A stretch of 49,473 nucleotides of DNA from Erysipelotrichaceae bacterium (GCA_021201315.1 JAJQFG010000097.1:1-49473), one strand, 5' to 3'. Shown: positions 27,003 through 36,746, numbered from the stretch's first letter. Numbers and translations: made by a program. The notes: generated by a model not told the origin, from the sequence alone.

Positions 27003-28469
27003 ATAATAACATACAACAGGTGTATAATAACTGATATAACTATATAATTCAGCAGCCTTACTAACTGGTAAATTAACACATCCATGAGATCCATTAGTTA
27101 AATAAATACTACCACCAAATGAAGAACGCCAAGAAGCATCATGTAAACCAATACCACCATTAAAAGCCATCCAATAATTAACAAATGACTCATATTCATA
27201 AGATCCATCTGCTTGTTGAGTACCTCTCAAAGTACGATCTCTTTGCATAAAATAAATATAATAACCACCAGCAGGCGTCTTTCTATCAGCATCACTGGCT
27301 AAACCTGAAACACAATCAGAAGACCAAACAACACTACCATCCTTAACAAAGTAAGCTTTTTGATTCGTTAAATCCACTTCAACAAAAGTATAACCTAAAC
27401 CACCATTACTATAAGAAGCCTGGACACCACTAACTTCTGGAGTTCTTGTTCCATTTTTACCATCTAAAATATCAGCAATCAAACCTTCTACTTCTGCATC
27501 TTGATCCAATGTATAACCATATGTTTTACAAGTTACAGTTCTGGTACCATTAGCACCTTTAAAAGTCATAGACTTACCATTAAGATTAATCTTACTAGCC
27601 AAACTACTAACAAACTCTTTAGCACAAGCAGTATATTCATCTTCATCATAATAATAATTACCGCTTTCATCAATAGATAACCATTCTAAAATATCATCAC
27701 CATCTAACGTCACATCACCACTAATCGTAGAATAAGTAATAGTGGCATTGCAATATTGATTAGCTAATTCATAAAGATTCGTAATAATTTCATCACTAGC
27801 AGTTAATTGAGGCTCCTGATAGCCACCTTCATCTACAACATTTACTTCTAATACTTCATTAGAAAATGAATTAAATATAATATTTTTTAAATTATCATTA
27901 ATAATCGTTGTTCCAAACACTTCATCTACAATTTCAAAACCATCATCACCATAGTTAACATAAGCATCTACTGGTTCTTCTTGCTCACAATCAACATGTT
28001 CTAAATTTGAAATACAAGTCGTTAGCTTTTCATCATCATAAGTTAAAATATCTTCAACCTCAATGTCATTCTTTGAAAAGAAATTGACAAACCAAAGAAA
28101 AATATTTTGATCATCAATATAACTTTGAATAGGTGCATCACTATTTAAAGTAATGCCAACATCATCTTCGTCAACGATTTCTGTTTCCTCATCAACAAAT
28201 GTCAAAGTCAATTCTTTATGCAATAAATTCGATTCTAGAGTATCAATAGTTTCGCTATAATTCTGATGAGAAACATCAATACCATTAATTGATGTATTAG
28301 CTAAAAAACGCCCATTATAATAAAAGCAACCAATTAAATATATAATTAGGATAACTAATATCACAATACATACAATCCTTATTTGTTTAGGATGCTCAGC
28401 CAAAAAACGTTTAAATTGAAACTTTTTTGGACTATTTTTTTCAACACTTTCGTCCATGTTTTCCTCCAT
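27000..28469 (-). CDS. L,D-transpeptidase (YkuD) with peptidoglycan-binding domains
   Basis: A 489-residue cell wall enzyme. A cytoplasmic basic N-terminus is followed by one membrane helix (about residues 32-52), two repeats of a putative peptidoglycan-binding domain (about 60-340), and a C-terminal YkuD domain (about 365-489). The catalytic motif is S-H-G-C-V-N-L-P near residue 464, in which Cys forms the acyl-enzyme. It makes 3-3 crosslinks or attaches proteins to peptidoglycan. ATG 28469 after GAGGGG is chosen over an internal ATG four codons on. Confidence 0.94.
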   Translation of the reverse strand: MEENMDESVEKNSPKKFQFKRFLAEHPKQIRIVCIVILVILIIYLIGCFYYNGRFLANTSINGIDVSHQNYSETIDTLESNLLHKELTLTFVDEETEIVDEDDVGITLNSDAPIQSYIDDQNIFLWFVNFFSKNDIEVEDILTYDDEKLTTCISNLEHVDCEQEEPVDAYVNYGDDGFEIVDEVFGTTIINDNLKNIIFNSFSNEVLEVNVVDEGGYQEPQLTASDEIITNLYELANQYCNATITYSTISGDVTLDGDDILEWLSIDESGNYYYDEDEYTACAKEFVSSLASKINLNGKSMTFKGANGTRTVTCKTYGYTLDQDAEVEGLIADILDGKNGTRTPEVSGVQASYSNGGLGYTFVEVDLTNQKAYFVKDGSVVWSSDCVSGLASDADRKTPAGGYYIYFMQRDRTLRGTQQADGSYEYESFVNYWMAFNGGIGLHDASWRSSFGGSIYLTNGSHGCVNLPVSKAAELYSYISYYTPVVCYY

Positions 28470-28633
28470 ATTATCCCCTCATTTTACATTAGCATAATCA
28501 TACACTAAACCTCATTAAGTGTCAAGTTGCGTCAAATTCATCATCTTAATATGATAAAAAAAGAACATTGATATTTTAAACCTATTTTTCCAGAAAAACA
28601 ATATGACAATGGCACTTAACACAATTAACATAA

Positions 28634-29482
28634 TTATTGCGATAATTTTTGTACAGCTATTTTATTAGCATTAGTCAATGTATCATACCAATCATAACCT
28701 TTTTTTCTACAAGCAATAATACCACCAAGATGACTATCACCAGCACCAACACTGCTTTCTATTTCTTGTGAAACAGTAGAAACAACATAGCTATGATACC
28801 CATCATAGTAATAACACCCCTGTTTTCCTAAAGTTACAATAATAACATTTTGAGATAATTCATAAAGAGATACAACAGCTTGATTGACATCATCTTGATG
28901 TGTATAAGTTAATATTTCTTGTTCATTCAAATGAATAATAGGATGTAACTGAAAGATTCTTTGCATCTTATCTTCATCAATCAAATGAATTCTCGGACCA
29001 GGTGCAAAGTAAATCGTTTGATGATTATTAGCTTCTAAAAAATCAATGATATTATTTCCTGTTACCTCTTCAATTTCTAAACCACAAATATAAATACAAT
29101 CATATTTATTCATATCTAGTAACTTAAAATAATCTTTAGTATATAAATACTCTACACCATGTTCGCATAAAAAAGTACGTTCACTACTATCATCTACAAT
29201 ACAATAACAACAGCCATTATTATCATTGCTTTCAATCATAATTGAAATATCTTCATTGATTAGATTCTCTTTTACAAAGTCTCCATAAATACCTTTACCA
29301 ACAGGGGAAAACAAATCAAAAGGAACATGCATTTGTTGCAAAATATAGGCAACGTTATAAGCACATCCTCCAAGTTGTAAGCTTTGTGATATAATATTTT
29401 CATCTTCACTTATTTTAGGATATTGATGAACACGTATAATGACATCGCATACACAAGATCCAATAATTAACGCCTTTTGCAT
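28634..29482 (-). CDS. PfkB-family carbohydrate or nucleoside kinase
   Basis: A 282-residue kinase. The N-terminal G-G-C-A-Y-N-V-A motif (near residue 37) and the C-terminal S-V-G-A-G-D-S-H-L-G-G (near 252), with the catalytic Asp, mark the ribokinase/PfkB fold. Order of motifs and length fit pseudouridine or ribose-type kinases, but the substrate cannot be assigned. ATG 29482 follows GAGGTGATC; an upstream start overlaps that site. The gene is divergent from the nucleotidyltransferase gene. Confidence 0.88.
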   Translation of the reverse strand: MQKALIIGSCVCDVIIRVHQYPKISEDENIISQSLQLGGCAYNVAYILQQMHVPFDLFSPVGKGIYGDFVKENLINEDISIMIESNDNNGCCYCIVDDSSERTFLCEHGVEYLYTKDYFKLLDMNKYDCIYICGLEIEEVTGNNIIDFLEANNHQTIYFAPGPRIHLIDEDKMQRIFQLHPIIHLNEQEILTYTHQDDVNQAVVSLYELSQNVIIVTLGKQGCYYYDGYHSYVVSTVSQEIESSVGAGDSHLGGIIACRKKGYDWYDTLTNANKIAVQKLSQ

Positions 29483-29538
29483 TTTGATCACCTCTATCAT
29501 TATATCAAAAAATATTGTAGATTTCTTATAATTTATGG

Positions 29539-29567
29539 TTGTTTGAAGAAAAATATATTGTTATAAT
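29539..29567 (+). promoter_or_regulatory. Promoter of the nucleotidyltransferase gene
   Basis: TTGTTT (29539-29544) and TATAAT (29562-29567) are 17 bases apart, 22 bases before the start codon. Confidence 0.75.
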
Positions 29568-29588
29568 GTTTTTGAAGGAGTGGGAAAA

Positions 29589-30485
29589 ATGAAAAATGTT
29601 ACATTGGTTGTTATGGCAGCTGGAATTGGAAGTAGATTCGGTGGTGGCATTAAGCAGCTAGAAGCCATGGGACCAAATGGTGAAATCATTATGGATTATT
29701 CGATATATGATGCTTTAAGCGTAGGTTTTAATAAGGTGGTCTTTGTTATTAGAAAAGATCTAGAAGAAGCTTTTGATGAAGTTATTGGCCAAAGAATAAA
29801 AAAGAAAGTACATGTTGAGTATGCTTATCAAGAAGTTGATAATATCCCTGAAAAATATCAAGCAACTTTTAGTGAGAGAAGTAAGCCATGGGGAACAGGA
29901 CAAGCAATACTTGCTTGTAAGGGTTTAATTAATGAGCCTTTTTTAGTTATCAATGCTGATGATTATTATGGTAAAGAAGCTTATAAAGTAGCCTATGATT
30001 ATTTAACAGCTGATCATAGAGATGATGGTTTAAAAGCAAGCATGGTTGGCTTTATTCTTAAGAATACTTTAAGTGATAATGGTGGTGTTACTAGAGGTGT
30101 TTGTCAGGTAGAAAATGGCCGATTGGTTGATATCGAAGAAACTCACAACATTGAACATATCAATGGTAAAGCAATTAGTGATGGTAAAGAAATTGATAAA
30201 GAATCTGTTGTATCTATGAATATGTGGGGCTTATATCCAGATTTTCTAGATGTTTTAGATAGCGGTTTTGAAGAATTCTTATCACATTTAAAAAATGATG
30301 ATTTAAAATCTGAATATCTTCTTCCAACAATCATTGGTGATTTACTCCATGATGGTAAAATTAGTGTTGACGTGCTTACAAGCCATGATGAATGGTATGG
30401 TGTGACTTATAAAGAAGATAAAGATTCAGTAAAATCGAGTATTCAAAAATTAATTGATCAAGGATTATATCCTGAAAAATTATAA
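29589..30485 (+). CDS. Sugar-phosphate nucleotidyltransferase family protein
   Basis: A 298-residue protein of the NTP-transferase fold. The nucleotide-binding loop V-M-A-A-G-I-G-S-R-F-G-G near residue 8 and Lys at 23, and the metal-binding N-A-D-D-Y-Y near residue 121, are as in sugar-1-phosphate nucleotidyltransferases. The stretch S-K-P-W-G-T-G-Q-A-I near residue 98 contacts the base. The product sugar nucleotide is not evident; these proteins often lie beside choline or sugar kinases, and here a PfkB kinase is divergent. ATG 29589 follows AAGGAGTG. Confidence 0.9.
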   Translation: MKNVTLVVMAAGIGSRFGGGIKQLEAMGPNGEIIMDYSIYDALSVGFNKVVFVIRKDLEEAFDEVIGQRIKKKVHVEYAYQEVDNIPEKYQATFSERSKPWGTGQAILACKGLINEPFLVINADDYYGKEAYKVAYDYLTADHRDDGLKASMVGFILKNTLSDNGGVTRGVCQVENGRLVDIEETHNIEHINGKAISDGKEIDKESVVSMNMWGLYPDFLDVLDSGFEEFLSHLKNDDLKSEYLLPTIIGDLLHDGKISVDVLTSHDEWYGVTYKEDKDSVKSSIQKLIDQGLYPEKL

Positions 30486-30497
30486 ATATTCATACAT

Positions 30498-30529
30498 AAA
30501 AAATAGTATACATTTGTATACTATTTTTT
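30498..30529. terminator. Bidirectional terminator
   Basis: AAAAATAGTATAC and GTATACTATTTTT pair perfectly around four bases, between the nucleotidyltransferase gene and the converging xre gene. Confidence 0.92.
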
Positions 30530-30549
30530 GTAACTAACCACATTTTTAA

Positions 30550-30816
30550 TTATCCTTGATATTTTTCTTCAGTTGCTAATAAAGCTTCAATATCGCCTAA
30601 TAATTGTCCTTTTTCATCTACGTTACCACAAATGTAATCTAATGATGCATTATAGAAACGTGAAAAACGAATCAATTTTCCTAAAGAAGGTTTTCTTTGG
30701 TTTGACTCATATTGAGAAACAATTGGTTTTGACATTTTTAATGTTTCAGCAACTTGTTTTTGAGATAGACCAGCTTCTTTACGTAATATTTTTAATCTTT
30801 CACCGATTGTGCTCAT
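30550..30816 (-). CDS. XRE-family helix-turn-helix regulator
   Basis: An 88-residue protein that is almost entirely one Cro/CI-type DNA-binding domain: R-L-K-I-L-R-K-E-A-G-L-S-Q-K-Q-V-A near residue 7, then S-K-P-I-V-S-Q-Y-E-S-N-Q-R-K-P-S. AAGGTGG precedes the start. A TTCGCAA/TTGCGAA inverted repeat near its promoter (30854-30879) may be its own operator. No toxin or antitoxin partner is seen; the neighbouring plus-strand gene is a LytTR regulator. Confidence 0.9.
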   Translation of the reverse strand: MSTIGERLKILRKEAGLSQKQVAETLKMSKPIVSQYESNQRKPSLGKLIRFSRFYNASLDYICGNVDEKGQLLGDIEALLATEEKYQG

Positions 30817-30853
30817 GCTTTCACCACCTTTTTTTTATTATACACTATATTAA

Positions 30854-30879
30854 TTCGCAATGGGTAAAGTTCTTGCGAA
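30854..30879. promoter_or_regulatory. TTCGCAA/TTGCGAA inverted repeat upstream of xre
   Basis: TTCGCAA (30854-30860) and TTGCGAA (30873-30879) are exact reverse complements separated by 12 bases. The left arm lies in the -35 region of a minus-strand promoter whose -10 (TATAAT on the minus strand) is at about 30836-30842. It is a candidate operator for the XRE protein or the divergent LytTR protein. Confidence 0.5.
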
Positions 30880-30997
30880 ATGCAACTGATTTTTTTCAAT
30901 TTTTTGCAATAATCAGAAAAAACATGCCAAAATTGATATAAAAATATGCTGACCTTTCTACTAGACTTTTGTAAAATAAGAGGAGAGGAGGTACATA

Positions 30998-31690
30998 ATG
31001 AAAATATTATTATATGATCAAAGACAATGTTATCTCAATCTGATCATCAATAAACTTAAACATTATTTTAGCGATACAATTTGTATTATTATTTGTGACA
31101 ATTTACAAAAATTTAGATTTTATGATAAATATTTGCTTGCCATTGCAATTATTTCTGATGATGGTGAGAATATAGATTTACTTCGCTTATTTATGACAAC
31201 TCATACTGAATCGCAGATTATATTTATCTGGGATAGTTATTTGTATGTCCACGAAATGATTGAGTTAGGTGTTAGTGATTATTTTATAATGCCTGTTGAA
31301 GTTGATATTTTATGTGAGAGTGTTGAGAAAGTTGTAGTATTAAATACTCAATGTATTTTACCTGTGAAAGATACTAAGAGGAAACACGTTTTTATGTTAG
31401 ATGATATTCAATATGTAGAAACAAATTATGATGATTTTACGATTACTACTAAAGATAATGAAAGCTTTAAAACATCTATTAAAAATTACTACTTTTTGAA
31501 ATGTTTATTTAAACGCATTTTTTATCAAGTTGATCAAAGTGTACTTATTAATTTAAGATTTATTGATTACTTGAAGAATTATAATATTATTTTAAAAACA
31601 GATATTAATTATCGATTGAGTAAAGATTATTGCACTATTGAAAAAGAAAGAAAGATGTTAAAGTACTCTTATGTGTCACAGAAAAAATAG
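30998..31690 (+). CDS. LytTR-type regulator with degenerate receiver domain
   Basis: A 230-residue protein: a receiver-like N-terminal domain (about 1-115) and a LytTR DNA-binding domain (about 128-225, with V-F-M-L-D-D-I-Q-Y-V-E and F-Y-Q-V-D-Q-S-V-L-I-N). In active receivers an acidic pair follows strand 1, an Asp ends strand 3 and a Lys ends strand 5. Here the first site reads Y-D-Q-R-Q and the last reads F-I-M-P-V-E with Met in place of Lys, so phosphorylation is doubtful. No histidine kinase gene is adjacent. The start follows GGAGAGGAGG. Confidence 0.82.
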   Translation: MKILLYDQRQCYLNLIINKLKHYFSDTICIIICDNLQKFRFYDKYLLAIAIISDDGENIDLLRLFMTTHTESQIIFIWDSYLYVHEMIELGVSDYFIMPVEVDILCESVEKVVVLNTQCILPVKDTKRKHVFMLDDIQYVETNYDDFTITTKDNESFKTSIKNYYFLKCLFKRIFYQVDQSVLINLRFIDYLKNYNIILKTDINYRLSKDYCTIEKERKMLKYSYVSQKK

Positions 31691-31713
31691 TTCTGCAAAT
31701 GTATATTATTGAT

Positions 31714-32565
31714 TTAATGGTTAAAAATATTAGTATAAACATTAATGATTTGTTGTAGATAATCATCTAGTTTTTCATTTTTTCTATGAATAATGGCAAC
31801 GGATGTATAGAGTTGTTTATCTTTTAGTTCTTCTACGTGTATAGGAAAATCAATGATATCAATAGCACGTTTAGGAACAATCGCAACACCATAATCATAT
31901 TTGGCATATAATAAAGATGTACGGGAATCATCACAGGTTAATTTAATGATCGGATGAAATTGGTATTGCAAGCAATAATCACTAATGAAAGAAAGATATC
32001 TTTGGTGAATGATTAAAGGAATATCATGATAATCCTTGATATATGGCATAGATTTATTAAAAAAATGTTCCTGGCCAACAGCCATCATAGGTTCTTTGAA
32101 TAAAAGTGTTGTTTCAACTTGATTTTGATCAAAAGGTGTACGCACAAAAGCAATATCGATGCTATGAGTTAATAGTAAATCAATCATTTCATAGGTTGAT
32201 CCTTCATGAATACGAAAAGATATTTTATTATCTGTTATAAAATCATGATCCAAATAAGATATAAGTGAATGATTAGATGACGTCATACCAATACGCAAAA
32301 ATTTATTTTCCAAGCCACTAATTTCATGCATGGTGAGTTCACTAAGCGATAAAATCTGTAAAGAACGCTTATAAAATAACTTGCCTGCAGGTGTTAATTC
32401 ATTGCCACGTCGACTTCGAATAATTAATTGTGTATTCAGTTCTTCTTCTAACTGCTTTAGTTGCATTGATAATGGTGGCTGAGCCATATGAAGCTTTTGT
32501 GCTGCTTTAGAAATAGTACCTTCTTCAACGATGGTTTTAAAATAATACATTTGTTTAATATCCAT
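31714..32565 (-). CDS. LysR-family transcriptional regulator
   Basis: A 283-residue regulator. The winged helix-turn-helix (about residues 1-60) contains G-T-I-S-K-A-A-Q-K-L-H-M-A-Q-P-P-L-S, followed by a linker helix and a type 2 periplasmic-binding-like effector domain (about 88-283). ATG 32565 follows GGAGG. It is divergent from the heterodimeric ABC exporter operon with about 100 bases between, so it may control that exporter, as is typical for LysR pairs. Confidence 0.93.
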   Translation of the reverse strand: MDIKQMYYFKTIVEEGTISKAAQKLHMAQPPLSMQLKQLEEELNTQLIIRSRRGNELTPAGKLFYKRSLQILSLSELTMHEISGLENKFLRIGMTSSNHSLISYLDHDFITDNKISFRIHEGSTYEMIDLLLTHSIDIAFVRTPFDQNQVETTLLFKEPMMAVGQEHFFNKSMPYIKDYHDIPLIIHQRYLSFISDYCLQYQFHPIIKLTCDDSRTSLLYAKYDYGVAIVPKRAIDIIDFPIHVEELKDKQLYTSVAIIHRKNEKLDDYLQQIINVYTNIFNH

Positions 32566-32612
32566 AATTACCTCCATATAAAAAAAGTATAATAAATATA
32601 TATAATATATAT

Positions 32613-32641
32613 TTTACATATAATAGCATTTTGACTATAAT
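32613..32641 (+). promoter_or_regulatory. Promoter of the ABC exporter operon
   Basis: TTTACA (32613-32618) and TATAAT (32636-32641) are 17 bases apart. The AT-only stretch just upstream (about 32594-32612) lies between this promoter and the divergent LysR gene and could hold the LysR site. Confidence 0.7.
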
Positions 32642-32665
32642 AATTCAAGAAAGGGGATTCATACT

Positions 32666-34366
32666 ATGTGGAAGAAATATATTAAACCATATCGTAAAGA
32701 GGCGATAACAGGATTTGGTTTTAAATTAATTGAAGCTTTTTTTGAATTAATGGTACCATTAATCGTAGCAGATATTATCGATAATGGTATAGGTAATAGT
32801 GATACGAATTATATTATAAAAATGGGTGCATTAATGTTCTTTTTAACTTTTGCAGGTTATGGCTGTGCTTTGGTTTGTCAATATTTTGCCTCTAAAACAT
32901 CTCAAGGTTTTGGTACATATCTTAGAAATGATATGTATAAAGCTATCAATGCTTTTGATTATGAAGAGATTGATAATATCGGAACACCTTCATTAATTAC
33001 ACGTATGAGTAATGATATTGTGCAAATACAATTAGCGGTAGCTATGATTATTCGTTTATGTTCAAGAGGTCCATTCTTAATTATTGGCTCATTGGTAATG
33101 GCTTTTCGTATTAACTTTCAAATGGCGCTGATTTTTATGCTTTGTGCTCCTTTGATTGCTTTAACGATTTATATGGTAATGTTTAAGTCATTACCTCTAT
33201 ATACAAATATTCAAAAACAATTGGATCATGTTGCTTTAATATGCCGTGAAAATTTATCAGGTATAAGAGTAATACGTGCTTTTTCTAAACAACAATATGA
33301 AAGAAAAAGATTTCATGAAGCTACATCTAAACAAAAAGATGAACAAATTGGTGTTGGTAAAATATCGGCATTATTAAATCCTTTTACAAATATTATTGTT
33401 AATTGTGGCATTATGTTAGTATTATATGTTGGTGCCATTAAGGTTAATGTAGGAACTTTAACTCAAGGGGAAATTGTAGCTCTGATTAATTATATGAATT
33501 CAATTTTATTAGCGATGATTGCATTTGCTAATACAATACTTATATTAATTAAAGCATCAGCTTGTTATAAGAGGGTCAATGCTATTTTAAATATTCAACC
33601 AACTATTATTGGTGGCAATGAAACAAATGGTGTTAGTGATGCACCACTTGTAAGATTTGATCATGTTTCTTTTAATTATCATAATGCCAAAGCCATTGAA
33701 GATGTTTCTTTTACTATTGATCAGGGAGAAACAATTGGTATTATTGGTGGAACAGGTTCAGGTAAGACAACATTAGTGAATTTGATTGGACGTTTTTACG
33801 AAGTAAGTAGTGGCCAAATATATATTAAAGATAAACCCATTCAAAATTATACTTTAGAATCACTTCGTGAAATGATGGGCTTTGTTCCTCAACAAGCAGT
33901 GCTTTTTAGCGGCACTGTTAGAAAAAACATATGTTGGGGTAAACAAGATGCAACTGATGAAGAAATTGATGAGGCATTACAATTGGCACAAGCATCGTTT
34001 GTTTATGATTTAAGTGAAGGTATTGATACTTATATCAATCAAGATGGTCATAATTTGTCAGGAGGACAAAGACAACGACTAACGATTGCTAGAGCATTGG
34101 TTAAAAAGCCTGAATTATTGATATTAGATGATAGCGCAAGTGCCTTAGACTTTGCCACAGATGCTGCTTTAAGAAAGTCTTTAGCCTCTTTAGATCAGAC
34201 TACGATTATTGTTAGTCAACGTGTTAGTAGTTTAATGCATGCTGATAAGATATTAGTTTTAAGTCATGGGCAGTTAGTAGGTATGGGTAATCATCAACAA
34301 CTAATGAAAGATTGCTTAATATATCAGGAAATTGTTCATTCACAATTATCAAAGGAGGTAGCATAA
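32666..34366 (+). CDS. Heterodimeric ABC exporter, subunit with degenerate ATPase site
   Basis: A 566-residue half-transporter: six membrane helices (about 1-320) and a nucleotide-binding domain (about 330-566). Walker A (G-G-T-G-S-G-K-T-T) and the signature L-S-G-G-Q-R-Q-R are intact. After Walker B the usual catalytic Glu is Asp (L-I-L-D-D-S-A-S-A-L-D), and the switch His is Gln (I-I-V-S-Q-R-V). This is the known pattern of the inactive-site partner in heterodimers such as BmrC/BmrD or TM287/288. It is coupled to the next gene, which starts right after its stop. Drug or lipid export is likely; the substrate is unknown. Confidence 0.94.
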   Translation: MWKKYIKPYRKEAITGFGFKLIEAFFELMVPLIVADIIDNGIGNSDTNYIIKMGALMFFLTFAGYGCALVCQYFASKTSQGFGTYLRNDMYKAINAFDYEEIDNIGTPSLITRMSNDIVQIQLAVAMIIRLCSRGPFLIIGSLVMAFRINFQMALIFMLCAPLIALTIYMVMFKSLPLYTNIQKQLDHVALICRENLSGIRVIRAFSKQQYERKRFHEATSKQKDEQIGVGKISALLNPFTNIIVNCGIMLVLYVGAIKVNVGTLTQGEIVALINYMNSILLAMIAFANTILILIKASACYKRVNAILNIQPTIIGGNETNGVSDAPLVRFDHVSFNYHNAKAIEDVSFTIDQGETIGIIGGTGSGKTTLVNLIGRFYEVSSGQIYIKDKPIQNYTLESLREMMGFVPQQAVLFSGTVRKNICWGKQDATDEEIDEALQLAQASFVYDLSEGIDTYINQDGHNLSGGQRQRLTIARALVKKPELLILDDSASALDFATDAALRKSLASLDQTTIIVSQRVSSLMHADKILVLSHGQLVGMGNHQQLMKDCLIYQEIVHSQLSKEVA

Positions 34367-36109
34367 ATGGACATGAAGACGATTAAACGTTTACTAACAT
34401 TTTGTAAGCCTTATTTGAAATATTTGTATTTAGCTTTAATATGTTCAGCTATACAAATTATTTTTACATTATTAACACCAGTTCTTATTGGTAGGGCTGT
34501 TGATCATGTTATTGGTGTTAATCAGGTTGATTTTGATTTGTTATATCAAATTTTGATTTATATTGCTTTAAGTGTCATGGTTGCAGAGATTTTTGATTTA
34601 TTAGTGGTTAGATTATCGAATAAGATGACTTATGCTATTACTAAAGATTTACGTGATCAATTATTTGAAAAATACTCTAAATTACCCTTAAGTTATATTG
34701 ACTCTCATCCTCATGGAGATTTATTGAGTCGTATGAGTAATGATATTGATTTGATTGGTGATGGTCTTTTACAAGGATTTACCCATCTTTTTAATGGCAT
34801 TGCTACCATTATTGGTACTATTTGTTTTATGTTATATATCAATGTTCCCATTGCTATGATTGTCATTGTATTAACACCTTTATCATTAGTAGTTGCTACA
34901 GTCATTGCAAATAAAACATATAAATATTTTCAAGAACAATTAGCTCTAAGAGGAGAAATGAGTGCTTATATAGAAGAAATGATTGGTCATCAAAAAATTG
35001 TCAAAGCTTTTGCATATGAAAAAACCAATCAGGAAGTATTTGAAGAAATCAATCAACGTGTTTATGTAAGTGGTGTTAAATCACAATTTTTAGGCGCTTT
35101 AGCTAATCCTAGTACTAGAGTTGTTAATAATATTGTTTATGCCTCTGTATGTGTTGCTGGTTCTTTATATGCTGTATCAGGACATATGAGTGTAGGTTCA
35201 CTTTCAAGTTTTCTTACATATGCCAATCAATATACAAAACCATTCAATGAAATATCCAATGTCTTTACTGAATTACAAACTGCTTTAGCTTCAGCAGCTA
35301 GAATTTTTGATATCTTAGATACACCTGTTGAAAAAGAAGTTCAATCACCACAAACAATCACTCATCCTCAAGGTCATGTTCAGATTGTTGATTTAACTTT
35401 TTCATATGAACCTAAGCAAAAACTGATTGAAAATCTAAATGTTGAAGCTAAACCAGGTCAAACCATTGCAATTGTAGGACCTACAGGATGTGGTAAAACA
35501 ACACTCATTAATTTACTTATGCGTTTTTATGATCCTCTTAAAGGTCATATTTATATTGATGGTATTGATACTATGAATATGGATCGTGATTATTTACGTA
35601 GCCTTTATGGTATGGTACTACAAGAATCATGGTTATTTAATGGTACAATTAAGGAAAATATAGCTTATGGTAAAGAAGCCACTGATGAAGAAATCATTGA
35701 AGCTGCTAAAAATGCACATGCTCATAAATTCATTATCCAATTAAAAGATGGTTATGATACGATGGTTAGTGAAGAAGGTGGTAATTTATCACAGGGACAA
35801 AAACAATTATTATGTATTGCTCGAATTATGTTGATGAAACCACCAATGCTTATTTTAGATGAAGCAACAAGTTCTATTGATACACGTACAGAAAGACAAG
35901 TTCAAGATGCTTTTGATACAATGATGCAAAATCGAACGACTTTCATCGTTGCTCATCGTTTATCTACTATTCAAAAAGCAGATCAAATACTCGTTATGAA
36001 TCATGGACAAATTATTGAACAAGGAAAACATGAGGAATTATTAGAAAAACATGGCTTTTATCATCATTTATATTATAGTCAATTTGATGTTCAACATGAT
36101 AATAATTAA
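34367..36109 (+). CDS. Heterodimeric ABC exporter, catalytic subunit
   Basis: A 580-residue half-transporter with six membrane helices and a C-terminal ATPase. Walker A (G-P-T-G-C-G-K-T-T), Walker B with the catalytic Glu (L-I-L-D-E-A-T-S-S-I-D) and the switch His (V-A-H-R-L-S-T) are intact. Its signature is L-S-Q-G-Q-K-Q, slightly off consensus; this signature serves the partner's degenerate site, as expected for an asymmetric heterodimer. ATG 34367 follows AAAGGAGG and directly abuts the stop of the first subunit. Confidence 0.95.
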   Translation: MDMKTIKRLLTFCKPYLKYLYLALICSAIQIIFTLLTPVLIGRAVDHVIGVNQVDFDLLYQILIYIALSVMVAEIFDLLVVRLSNKMTYAITKDLRDQLFEKYSKLPLSYIDSHPHGDLLSRMSNDIDLIGDGLLQGFTHLFNGIATIIGTICFMLYINVPIAMIVIVLTPLSLVVATVIANKTYKYFQEQLALRGEMSAYIEEMIGHQKIVKAFAYEKTNQEVFEEINQRVYVSGVKSQFLGALANPSTRVVNNIVYASVCVAGSLYAVSGHMSVGSLSSFLTYANQYTKPFNEISNVFTELQTALASAARIFDILDTPVEKEVQSPQTITHPQGHVQIVDLTFSYEPKQKLIENLNVEAKPGQTIAIVGPTGCGKTTLINLLMRFYDPLKGHIYIDGIDTMNMDRDYLRSLYGMVLQESWLFNGTIKENIAYGKEATDEEIIEAAKNAHAHKFIIQLKDGYDTMVSEEGGNLSQGQKQLLCIARIMLMKPPMLILDEATSSIDTRTERQVQDAFDTMMQNRTTFIVAHRLSTIQKADQILVMNHGQIIEQGKHEELLEKHGFYHHLYYSQFDVQHDNN

Positions 36110-36133
36110 AAAGAGATTGGCAACAATCTCTTT
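36110..36133. terminator. Bidirectional terminator
   Basis: AAAGAGATTG and CAATCTCTTT pair around GCAA between converging genes. Confidence 0.88.
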
Positions 36134-36134
36134 A

Positions 36135-36623
36135 TCATTTAAAGATAACTTTTCTTAGTTTTGTTTTATCGGCAAATCGAGTTGAGAAATTAAAATCTTT
36201 TTGCATATATACAAATGACATCTTATTATCAAAAGTAAAATTAACTTTTTTAAGTTTACGATAATCAATCAGCATTCGACCAACCATCATATGCTTTTTA
36301 CCTAATAATACAATGCTAGAAAGCATATATGCGTAAATCAAACTCATTAAAGCTGCAACATTCATACCATTTCTATACCATCCACTATAACCATGCATAA
36401 TACCATAAATAGAACAACCAATACCACCTATAAAACATGCTAAATAAAGGATAGTTAATATAATATAAAAGATATAACCATTCCTGCTTAAACAAAATTT
36501 TAAATCTTTATCCTTTCTTCGAGCATTAAATATTGTAACAATAATGTTGGCAATAGAATAAGTAAACCAAAGTGTAACAACCACCATGATAACCGCTAAC
36601 ATATCTAAGATTGTGTCTTGCAT
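36135..36623 (-). CDS. Three-helix membrane protein of unknown function
   Basis: A 162-residue protein with three membrane segments (about residues 5-33, 48-78 and 88-112) and a soluble basic C-terminal part. ATG 36623 follows AAAGGAAG. The open frame extends upstream to 36929 but that part overlaps the thioesterase gene on the other strand and reads as low-complexity Ile/Phe, so it is not coding. The family is not recognised. Confidence 0.7.
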   Translation of the reverse strand: MQDTILDMLAVIMVVVTLWFTYSIANIIVTIFNARRKDKDLKFCLSRNGYIFYIILTILYLACFIGGIGCSIYGIMHGYSGWYRNGMNVAALMSLIYAYMLSSIVLLGKKHMMVGRMLIDYRKLKKVNFTFDNKMSFVYMQKDFNFSTRFADKTKLRKVIFK

Positions 36624-36746
36624 AACAATGTACTTCCTTTCATATGTTCTTATTATACATGGATTTTTTATATTCGCAAAGAAAAAAATGAAATAAGTGA
36701 AATATTTGTTGAAAGGGTATATAATACTAATAAGGATGTGAAACAA

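Noticed and set aside
30573-30941. Plus-strand open frame opposite xre
   Set aside because: It lies antisense to a clear XRE protein and its regulator region, has no ribosome binding site and reads as low-complexity hydrophobic sequence.
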